Shown here one piece after another: positions 11,481-22,100 of a stretch of 64,000 bases of DNA. How positions within the stretch are numbered: position 1 is the first letter of the stretch; every line of letters begins with the position of its first letter. The notes below the pieces were generated by a model. It searched no databases. It saw only the letters and a list, made by a program, of their open reading frames with translations, and was not told the origin of the DNA. Position numbers and translations under genes: made by a program. The stretch spans positions 2,927,519 to 2,991,518 of the forward strand of contig JANVCC010000071.1 in the NCBI GenBank assembly GCA_025345505.1. The letters are read 5' to 3'. The stretch comes from Todiramphus chloris collaris. Its lineage: Eukaryota; Chordata; Aves; Coraciiformes; Alcedinidae.

Positions 11481-12400
11481 GTGCAGAGAAAATCTACTCT
11501 CTTACCTAAAGCTAAATGTTATCTGGGTCCCTTTCCAACAGTGGCTGACATTTCCAGAGTGCTTTTAGTCACATCTGCGGGAAGACAACTCATTTCTTGG
11601 TTTAAAAAAAAAAAAAAGGAAGGAGAAAGGAAAGAAAGAGGAACTGGAGGAGCGGGAGGACAACGAGCGGCGGCACAGGGAGAGATGTTGCCTTTGTTCC
11701 AAGAGGGAAATGCTGGATGCTTGAGTCTCCTCCGGGAGTGGGGAGGTGATGGGTGGGTTCTGTCCTGGCATCCGGAGCTCACTGGGAAAAGGCTGGGGCA
11801 GCTGGAGCCCCGAGGTGCTGGCACCCCTGAGCGAGGCCTTGAACCGTGGGTGCTCCCGTCTGGGGCATCGAGCAGCTCCGGGGTGGCTCTGAGTTCTGCC
11901 ACCCCCCTGCCCCGGGTCCTGCCAGGGGGTGGATGGGGAATGAGGATCCCACCCTGGCTCCACGGCATCTGGACGGGGCAGGAGAGTATGGCCCAGGGGG
12001 ATGGGTACCCACAGCCCTGGCACGGACCCTGCTGGGTGAGGCCTCATGGAGGGTCTGGGTTCTGTAAGGAGGTGGGGGACAGCAGGTCCCCAGACACTGC
12101 CTCTGTCCAGGGTCTTGGTGACTCCTGGCCAGGTCACCTCAGGCACCCCTGGAGCAGCACGTGACAACCACGAAGAGCAGCAGGGGCTGGTCTGAGAGCA
12201 GGAATCAAATTGATGCTCAAGACAGAGCTGGGAGCATCCCTGGGGATGCCCCAAAAATAACGGGGGGTTCAGCACCCATGGCCCTGCACAAGGGTGGGAG
12301 GCACTGCCCTGCCAGAGCGGGGGAAACTGAGGCATGTCATGGGGAACATCCCTGCAGCCCTGGACAGGGAGATCTCTGGAGAGAGCACGAGGAAGGTGGG

Positions 12401-12440
12401 GATGGGATGCAATGGGATGCAATGGGATGCAATGGGATGG
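12401..12440. repeat. Short tandem repeat, 4 decamers
   Basis: Four consecutive 10-bp units of GATGGGATGC or AATGGGATGC type. Simple repeat, no function inferred. Confidence 0.85.
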
Positions 12441-13839
12441 GGGAGCCCCGGGCATCACCAGCAGCAGGAGCTCAGCCCCAGCATGGGACTTGCACCACTC
12501 CAGTGGCATCCTGTCTGCACCTCTCTCTGCCTCTCCCATCCTCCATCTCTGGGTACACGAGGGACCCCAAAAAGCTGTCACCGCGCACCAAAGGGCCCCG
12601 CACCTCCACGGGCTGGTGACGGGGAAGGATGCGGCCCCCACAGCGGGCGTACAAAGCCCATCCATCCTTCCTCACGGCTGTGATCCCTCGCTGGCCTCTC
12701 GTTGCAACCGTACTGGCGAGGGAAGGAACTACGGACGCCGCGAGTCTCTAATGGGATGCTTAAGCCGTCTTTTAGGTTTTTTTTAATGAGCGGTTCCTGG
12801 CAGGAATGCTAAAACATCACTAGGTAGACAGACCTGCTTCGCTGGCAGGCGGCGCGATGTGTTTCTGTGTCCTTGTCTGGCTTAAGTGAGCTCTGACCTC
12901 ATTTGCTTCGTGCCATTCAATTAACAAGGCGAGCGGCGCTGGGGAGGGGGGGAGATGCCGGGGGGAGTTTAACCGTATGTATTAATTTCCATTTTATGTT
13001 CCAAACAATTGAGCATCGCTCGGTGGTGTCTGGCTCCTCTCGCAGGTACCGTTCCCAGCCGCCGCTCTGCCCGGGCTGCGCTTTGCTGGTGACCCCCAAC
13101 CCAACACCGGGGTTTGGGGGGGCTTTGGGGGTCCCGCTGCAGCTTTACCCTCCCACACACCACCCAGGGATGGACCCACACCCCATGTAAACCCTTTGCC
13201 ACCCTCTGCTTCATGCTTTTCCAGCTTGCGCTTCATCCGGAACGTCGGTGGCTGCACAATAAGAGAGAAATGATTTGGAAAAGGGTAAAAGCGGGAGAGA
13301 AATGCTTCCCGGGGTGGTAAAAAAAGGGACTTCAGGCACCTAAATTTATGCTGCTCTAAAATGGATTTTATTCCAGTATAATGAGAGAACAAAATAATTA
13401 ATTCCTCTCCCGCAGACAAAAGGCTAGAGGCTTTCCTCCAGACTCGTCTTCCCACCGAGCCATTGGGAGGATGGACCCGTTCCTGGGGCAGCTCACCCGG
13501 TGCCAGAGCTGGATCCTGGGGGCTGGGTCTGTGCCCCAGGAGGGTGTCTGGCTGGGGACAGAGTGCCTCAAAGGGCAGCCCCCTCCTCTCGGGGCTGACG
13601 TGCTTCTGGGGCACTGGGGTGTGCCGGGGACCAGGGCTGTCATCCCAGCCCCATCTCAGTCTCCTGCTGACCAGGCTGGACCCAGCCCCACGCTCCATCC
13701 TGTGCCCACCCATGGGTGGCAGAGCTGGTGTCTGCGGGCACCAGGATTTCAGCCTAATCGCCGAGAGGCGACAGGAAGGGGCTGCCTCTGCCCTTCAAAC
13801 ATGGTCCCCAGCTCTTTTGGGGCTGGGGATGAACAGGGA

Positions 13840-14120
13840 GATTGTGCTTGTTCTGGATAAAGTGATAAATATTAATTATGCAAACCAGGCTCTCCCAGCC
13901 CACCCTTCTCCCCACAACATTCCAGGATGGGGACAAACAGAGGCAGAGTCAATTTATTCACTTAGCAGGTCACTCCCTTTAAGAGCATCCCTTTCAGAAG
14001 AGAGTTGCAATGAGACCAGATCAAGCAGGGCTGGGTTTGCCTCCCTCAGCTGTGATAAAATATTCTAATAAATACTTGGGAAGCCCATTACAAGCAGAAT
14101 GTTTCATGCCAGCGAGACCT
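13840..14120. promoter_or_regulatory. Candidate conserved noncoding element
   Basis: AT-richer, non-repetitive DNA with GATAAATATTAATTATGC, GTCAATTTATTCAC and AATATTCTAATAAATAC stretches, about 700 bp upstream of the CpG-island promoter. It contains several TAAT/ATTA cores. Regulatory role inferred; conservation not tested. Confidence 0.3.
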
Positions 14121-14749
14121 TCTCAGCGAGGCCTTTCATGTGGCTCTCCTGTCCAAGCCGTGGCACTGGGGGGCTGTTCAGCATTCTGGGGGCCCCACCG
14201 TCGGTCCATCCCATGCAAAGGGCCACTGCCCCATGGGATACTCTTTGTATTTCCAGGTTTTTAATAGAAAAACATAACGCTCTGCTCCTGGCTCACAGCT
14301 CTGGGGAGGAGGTCTTGAAAAAGAAGAAGAAACCTCCTGCTCGGGTCCCTTTGCTGCAGGAAATACAAAATCCCACAGGGCTCCCCGACAGCGCCAGCGG
14401 CCACGGGGTCAGCTGCACCCCCACCCTGCCCCCAATTCCACCCCAACTCCTTCCCCATCCCCAGTTCCACCTCAATCCCATCTCCAGTCTCGCTCTGTTC
14501 CTGATCCCAGCCTACTTCACCCCCATCCCTAATCCCAGTTCCATCCCAACCCCACCCCATGCCACGCCACCCTGTCGGTGACCCCATCTCACCCCATCCC
14601 CCACCCCACCCAAACCCCACCACTAATCCCCCTCCGCCCCTCCCTTCCCACCCCTATTCCCACCCCATCCCCTCAATCCCGCCCCAATCCCAGCCTCAGC
14701 CCCGCCCTGCCCCCTCCCCCCTTCTCCCCTATTTCACCCGCCCCCTCCC

Positions 14750-15600
14750 CACCGCCCCCTATCCGGTGGGCGACGGCGTCACCGTGCGGCAGCGCCCGGC
14801 AGCGCCCGCGGCCACCCGGGGCGGGATCCGGCCCTCGGGACCCGGGGCTGGGTACCCCTCAGGGCGGGGCAGGATGTGGCCCCGCGGGGTTGGCCGCAGG
14901 GCTGCGGGAGCATCCCCGGGATGCGGGGCCGGATCGGTCCCTGGGCTCCGGGTGCTCCCTGGGGAGCGGGGCTGGACCCGGTGAGGAACACACGCCTTCC
15001 CCCCACCCTCCACTTAGCCACGGGGCCGAATCCTGACGCTGGGTGCCGGGGAGCGGCTGCTGCGTGTTGCGGGGACCCGGGATCACCCCGCGGAGCGCGG
15101 CCCGGAGCCCCGGGGGGCTGGCGGGGCCCGGTGCAGTGGCGGCGGTGGCCGAGGGGGGGCACGGCCGAGCCGGGAGAACGAAGCCGAGCGGGGAGGCTGC
15201 CTGGGAGGGTCCCCGAGCACCGCAGCCCCGGCCCCGCATCCCTGCTTTCCGGCTGCCCCGCGTTCCCGCAGCCGCACCTCCTCCCATCCCTCCGTCCCCG
15301 CGCTGCTCAGCGCCCCGCTCAGCCCCGAGAAGGAGCTGATCCTCAACCCCCCGGCCCAGGGGCTGCCCCCCCGGCTGGCAGCACAGGCCCCGGGGAGACG
15401 GGGAGAGGGTCTGGAGGGGGGGAGCTGCCGCCGGGCTCCTCGCCAGCACCCCGGGGTGCGGGGGCTGAGCAGCACCCGGCAGCCGCAGCCGCTGCGAGCC
15501 GGGGATGAGGCAGCGCCGAGGGAGACGCGGCTCCATCACCCAGGGACGCCGCGGCTGATGGTATGTGCTGGGACCCCCGGACCCCAGCGGGACATCAACG
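14750..15600 (+). promoter_or_regulatory. CpG-island promoter and probable 5' exon of the CaMKIV-type gene
   Basis: Dense CpG sequence beginning where the C-rich simple repeat ends, with no other gene nearby to claim it. A good splice donor, ATG followed by GTATGT, lies at 15560/15561. A polypyrimidine tract and CAG acceptor at 16081-16092 precede the first coding exon. I infer a 5' exon ending at 15560 joined to 16093. No TATA box is evident, as usual for CpG-island promoters. Transcript data would be needed to place the start site. Confidence 0.55.
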
Positions 15601-16122
15601 GGGTTGCACCGAGTAAGGGGCTGGGGGGGGGGTCCCCGCGGCGGGAGGTCGCCCCCCCGGGGCCGTGGGTGCGCTCAGGGGCAGGCTGGGTTTGGGAGTG
15701 ACTGCAGGAATCGGGGTGTAAATAACCCAGCGTGCCCATCCCGGGGGCACAGCCTGGGCTCCGGGTGTGGGGTTTGACCCGGCGGGCTCTGAAAAGCTGC
15801 GGGAGCCCCAGAGGGGTGGGAATGGAAGCGAGGGGAGAGGGGGGGCGGGTCGGGGGGGGGGGGCGCTGGTGTGAAAAGCTGGAGAGGACGCGCCATGGTG
15901 GGGAGGGATTAGCTCCAAAAGGCAGCGGACGTGCCTGGTGGGAAGGAGATTTGTGGTTGCGACTTCGTCGTGCCCAATAATCCCGAGCATTGCTTTTTAC
16001 TGGGCCATCTGGGTGCTGGCACGTGGCGGGGGGGGCGTATCGAGGCGGGGGGGGGACACCGTGGCGATGCCCAGGTCTCTTTTTCCAAGCAGCTGGCAGG
16101 AGCTCATTGCCCCCGGCCCACC

Positions 16123-19100
16123 ATGCCCTCCTCCAACACTGGCAGCGAGTACTGGATCGATGGGTCCCACCGTGAGACAGCCCTGGAAGATTTCTACGTC
16201 GTGGGCCCTGAGCTGGGACGGTACCGGCTGCTGGGGAGGGGTTGGCAGGGGCTGGAGGGGGGAGGTTCCAATCGGGGCAGGGGCCATCAGAGCTGGCACG
16301 CCAGGTCCCGTGGGTGCTCGGTGCCATCTCCCAGGGCTGCCAGGAGACACGTGTTTTAAACCCATGGGTCTGCACACGCTGCCCTGGTGTCACCATCCTC
16401 GGCGGCAGCTCGACCCCTTTCCAGCCCTCAGGATGCAGCATCCAGGGAGCCCAGGGCTGGTGCCAAGTGCTCATGGGCCCAGGAGGCTGCTGGTGGCCCA
16501 GAGGCCACAATGCATCCCAGAGATGGCCAGGCCCACGTCCTGTGGAGGGAAGTGGCAGCTCCCAACTGGAGCGTGGGTGTCAAGGGGCAACTGGTGTCCC
16601 GGTGCCCCCAGGGCCAGGCAGTGGGGTGCAAAATGGTGCTGGGATCCTGCTTCCAGAAGGTCTGATGGATTCTTTGAGGAGGGGTCTGGGCAGTGCTGCC
16701 CGCTGAGCCCAGGCTCTGAGGTAACTGGTTTTGGTGGTGATGGTTCAGGCTGCTTCAGCCCCTGCTGTCTCCATTGGCAGGGGGAGGTTTTGAGCCTAAA
16801 ACCCATCAGCTTTGGTAAAAACAGGTATTGAAAGCTTCTTACTGAGGTGTGGCCGTTGTCAGCCCAGGGCTCAGCAGCACGCAGCCCTGCTCAGACAGAC
16901 ACGGGACAGAAGGACAGACTGAACCCCCGGATCCCCTTTCATCCCTCCATCCATCCCGCCTGCGGATTGGCACCATCCTCCCCCTGGGCCAGCCCTGGCA
17001 CTTGGCAGCCTGCGGGTGCCCCAGCCACGGGTCCGGGCGCTCTCCACAAATCCCATTGTTCAACATTTTCCAGTTCATCTGGAAAGCAAATGCAATTATC
17101 TCCTGCCGCAGTCAAGGTTGATTGCGGGTATTTATTCGAGGCCTTAAGCAGCGGCGAGCGGCTGTAGCGAACGCCGGCGTGAATCCGGCCGCTGCCCTAA
17201 CTGGGAAGGTGTGAGGGGTGGGCAGCCGGTGCTGTGGGCACAGTGGGCTGCCCAGTGCCCGAGGAGAGACCCTGGTGTCTCCAAAACGCCGAGCCAAGGG
17301 TGCTGAGCAAGCCTGTTAGTGGCAGGGATCAGGCTGCAAATTGCCCGTGCAGGGGAAAAAAATCTGATGGGAGGATGAGAGATGCTGGGTCCAGGCTGGG
17401 ATTTGTCTGTGGCGAGGGGCTGGGAGGAGGATGAGTGGCCTGGCAGCCCTCTGCCTGGGCTGGTGGGGAAATTAGGGTAGCAAGGTGGTGGCAGAGCAGA
17501 GTGATGCTGCATTTGGGGATGGTGCCCGCTGGGAGCTGAGCCCCGGCTGGGGCAGGGCTCTGGGGGAGCTACCAGGGGTTGTGATTTTTTCCTCCGTGGG
17601 AAGCACGTTATTGTTGCAGCAGCAGCAGCGATGCCATTTTGGGTTCAAACAGAAGCCTTTTGCTCATCTTCCTGAGCAGGAGACGGTGGTGATGGTCACT
17701 CCCAGCCCCTCCCAGCCAATGCCATTTGTTTACAAATCGCTTTGCTTTGGCAAAACAAAATTTCGCAGAAAATGTTGAGCAAAAGGAAGAGAGGGGTTTG
17801 AAAACAGCCGAGGAAGGTCTGGAATTGCCAGATTTTGCTCACCCCGCAGCACCCCCAGGCCCTGTGGTACCTGGTACCCGGCTCTGCCGTTGCCATGGGA
17901 ACGTGATTCCCAAGTTCAGCCGGATGAGTTGCAAAATCCGCTCTCGTTTTTCAAGCAAATCTCTCTTTCCCGAGAGCACCCCGGGGAGCGCCGGCAGCGC
18001 CGAGGTTTTCAGCACGCGGGGCTGCAGCGAAAGGTCACCCGCAGCCACGCGCTGGGTTGGGCACGGCCTTGGAGGGGGCAGATTTTGGGGACAGAGGATG
18101 GTATCTGGGTGCACGGGGCTGAGCTGTGGGGTGCTGGTGCCAGCCCAGGCTGAGGGCACAGGCGTGCTGGGTGCCTGGAGACAGAGCCTGAACTCACTCC
18201 CAGAAGATGGTGAAGCCAAAGAGCAATAAAAGGTGGTTGATTACTCGGAGGTGAGATTTAATCTGCTCTGAGGAGCCAGGCAGGGAAGATGGAATTGCAG
18301 ACGAGCCCCATTAATGCCCAGCAGCAATGGGCTGATTTCACTGTCCACTGGTTAGAAAACGTTATTAACTAGAGCTAAAAATCCCCGGCAGCTGAGGGGC
18401 ACTGCTGGGGCTGAACGGGAATGATCCCCGTGGAGCTCGGAGCAGTATAAGCTGGCAGGGAGGTTTTGTGGTAGTGCAGAATCGCCCCGCATGCCGTGGC
18501 CCTGCCAGGGACAGGGCTGGGCTGGGGACCCTGGTGGCATCGGTCCCTGCTGAGGTTGTCCTTGTGACTGCAAGTGGGGAGAGGGAAGCTCCATCCTGTC
18601 GGGAAAGCTGCTTAAGGACTTAACCCCCCTGTAAGACTCAGTTTTAATTAAAATGGCTCTACCCAGGAAAGCTGGGAATGATGCAGGGAGGTGGGGGGGT
18701 GCAGGAGGAGGGGGCTGCAGGCTGAGCACCCAGGGCCTGGCGCTGGCAAACAGGGGGTGTGGGGGGAGCAGGACCCTTCCCCATGTCCTCACACCCCCTC
18801 TGCCCTCCCCCAGGGGAGCCACCTCAGTGGTGTACAGCTGCCAGGAGAAGGGCACGGGCACCCCCTACGCTGCCAAGATACTGAAGAAGACGGTGAGTGG
18901 GAGTGGATGGGGGGGCTCTGCTCGACTCCCAAAGTGCCTTGGCACCAGTGGAGAACTGGGATGGGGATGGGGAAGTTGGCCAGGCATCAATCCTGTGGTC
19001 TGGGGCTCCCAAAGGGACAGAAGATGGGTGCTGGGTGCGTGAGAGGGGTCTCTGCATAGTGTGGGGCTGGACACAGACACAGCAGCAGAGGTTAACACCG

Positions 19101-22100
19101 CTTCCGTGTGGGCTCTGCTTTCCAGATCGACAAAAAGATCGTGAGGACGGAGATCGGGGTCCTGCTGCGGCTTTCGCACCCCAATATTGTGAGTACGACC
19201 CCTCGGGAAGCCCCACCTGCACCCCACGTCCCCTCCCTGCCTTGCAGACAGGCTCGTGGGTGCCCAGTCCTTGCTGGGGCCATGGTGGCTCCCCGGCTCG
19301 CTGCCACATGAAACTCCTGCTCCTTGCAGCACCTTTGAGCTTCATGGTTCTGATATGGAGGGCTGGCCCCTCCCCATCCTCCCCTCCCCATCCTCCCCTC
19401 CCCATCCTCCCCTCCCCATCCCCTGCCCCGAGATTTCCATTCGGTAAGCAATTTCCATCGAGGAGATCAAATGAATCCCACAGAAAATTGCCCTTCTGTA
19501 ATGAATCCTGCAAGGGGAGATAAAAGGGGAGGCCGGGGCCGCGGGTGCTGGGTGCCGCATCCCCCGGCCGCCCTTTCTCCGTGCTCAGCGCTCGGGGGGA
19601 TAACGGCAGCCGGGCTGGAACGATTCGCAACGCCCGGGAGCGGATCCAATCGCCACGGGTGTCAGCAGAGCCGGGGCTGCCACCTCGGCCCCTCCGTGAT
19701 GGGCAGCGGGCTCAGGGGCTCCGAGCTCCCCGTGCCCGCCACCTGCTACAAAAGGTTTATCCCCGGCTGCTTAGTTCCACCAGCAAATTGCAAAAGCACC
19801 TCCGAGGTGACCTGAGGTAAAGGAATAACACAAAAAGCCACCTGGCAGCTGCTGCTGCTGCAGTGCCAGGGGAAACGGGCTCTGCACCAGTTGGTTCCAG
19901 GGCTGGGACATCACCGGGATGTGGTTTCGCTGCTATTGGGTTTTTTCCTAATATGGCTCAAAATAGCAGCTTCCAGCCCAACCCATGCTTGGAGCGATCC
20001 GGGCTGGCTTTCTGGAGGAGCCCCACAGGGACATCTTGCCCCCCCTTGTCGCCAGGAGAAACCTTGATGCAAAAAGATGAAGTCAAGAGAAGTCCAAACC
20101 GTCCCAAAAATGGGGACGAGCAGGGAGCTGGGGTGTCCCTAAGCCCCGGGGCCAGCTCAGAACGCGCCTCTCTTGGGGTGTTTCAGCATTTTGAGGCACT
20201 TCAGCTTTCCTCACGGAGAAACCCACACATCTGCCAGCACATCTGGGCAGACAGGGACGAGAGCCGGGGTGGGGATCACCCGCTCAGAGCAGCTCAGTGA
20301 TGCCAGCCACGGATGGGCAGAGGCTCCAAAAACACAGCAGAAACCCCATTTTCTGCCCCCCTCCTCTGCTCTCCTTGAGGAGGAGGAGGAACCACAGCCG
20401 GGCAATTTTCCTGCTGGGATCACCGAGTTTTCCATAGGGTTCTGTTCACTGCCCCGGTTCAAGTGGCTCTTGAGGAAGAGCGGTGCCGGTGCCGCCTGCG
20501 CGCTCGCTATCGTTCGGCACCCACCCTCGAGAGCGGGTGATAATAGGATTGTAAACTTTTGAAGTTAATAGGAAAATTATAGTGCTTCTGTGTATTATTA
20601 TAATGCAATAAGCTGCCACATAGTGTCTCTCACCCTGCGGGGTATCGTGGCTTGTCACCCAGCCTAGGAAGGTAATGATTAAAGCCCCATGAAATTCGCA
20701 GTGTCACAAAAGTCCTGAGAAGCATGAAATTCTCTGTTTTCCATTAAAAAAAAAAAATAAAATAAATAAAATAAATTGCATTTTGGTGTAGGTTGAAGGG
20801 ACCTGTTAATCCCAGCTCTGCTGCAGAGGCACAAAGGTCTCCTGCAGATGAGCTCACCTCATCTGGGAGCTAAAAAACCACAACTCGAGAGGAAACCACG
20901 GTCCCTTTAGTGCCACCCCAGTTTGGGGCATCCCCAAAACGACTTGCGGGGTCCCAGAGCCCCGGTTCCAGAGGTGGCTCCGTGCACCCCTGTGGCATCC
21001 GCCAAGGGCTGGGCTTTGCTGGGGTCACAGCCGAGGTGCCAGTGTGGCCGATGAAGCTGCAAGATGAAAGAGTTTGGTGAGCTCATTCTCCCGGGGATGT
21101 GAAGAGGTTATGGGCACCACGTGCCCGTCTCTTCCCATTCCTAGCACCATCTTTACTGTGCAGTTTGGCGAGCAAGGCTGCTGCAAACAGTTTGTAAATA
21201 AATAACTAAAATCACATTCAAAGAAATACAAAGGCCCAGAGGGAAAGATGGTGGCTGCCCCGATAAACCCCGGAGAGCCCGGCGGGCGCACGCTCTGCCC
21301 AGCGCAGCCCCCCCACCCACACCCCTCCTGTCGCCCCTTTCAGATCAAGCTGAAGGAGATTTTCGAGACGCCCACGGAGATCGTGCTGGTGCTGGAGCTG
21401 GTGACGGGTGGGGAGCTCTTCGACAGGTACGCCCAGCCCTGCGACCCCCCACCCCGAGGGAGGATGAGGATGGAGGGGGACGGGGGGAAGGCTGATGCCC
21501 GCCGTGGTTGGGAGATGGGGGGGTTTGGGAGGGGTTGTGTGGGGCAGGGTGCTGACCCCTGTGCCCGCAGGATCGTGGAGAGGGGTTTCTACAGCGAGCG
21601 GGACGCGGCGCACGTCGTCAAGCAGATCCTGGACGCCGTTTTGGTAACGTGCCCTCGGTGTGTGTATGTGTGTCCCCCCCCAGCCCCTGGGGACGCGTGG
21701 GGCTCGGGGATGCCACTGCCCATCCCGGAGAGCCCTGGGGAGCGGGGTTTGCTCGCTCACTCTTGGCCCTCTGAAGGTGTCGGTGGGGATGCTGCCTCTT
21801 CTGCTCCTTGTTTGGGGGGAGGGAGGAGAGGAGGGAGGAAGGTCAGCGCTGCTCTACATCACAGGTCTGCTGGAGACGGGGTTTCTATGGCAACGGGAGG
21901 GTTGGAAAATAGGAATTCATAACAGGAAACGTCCTTCCCGTGCCCCCCGCGGCCGTGCCGGCAGCTCCGGCACCGCAGGTGTTGGGTGTTCCCAAAGGAA
22001 CAGTCGGGCGAGTTGGTGCCATGGTCATGCCGGGTCCCAGCTCGCTGCCACCTCCTCCCGAATTCTGTCTGAGGCACAGGGGGCTTCCCCTGCCCCTTCC

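Larger units (their letters stand above)
11070..14750. other. Intergenic stretch upstream of the CaMKIV-type gene
   Basis: No gene recognised. Contains AT-richer islands near 11260-11480, 12690-12930, 13310-13420 and 13840-14120 that could be regulatory, a short decamer repeat (12401-12440), and CCCCA/CCATC-rich simple sequence (14400-14760) leading into the CpG island. Long ORFs here are products of base composition. Confidence 0.5.

Noticed and set aside
11565-12665. 366-codon minus-strand ORF
   Set aside because: No recognised domain, compositionally Pro/Ser-rich, crosses a simple repeat, and has competing ORFs on the other strand.
1-14750. Search for EFNA2 exons
   Set aside because: Expected from human gene order, but no ephrin receptor-binding motif appears in any frame; EFNA2 must lie outside the window if synteny holds.
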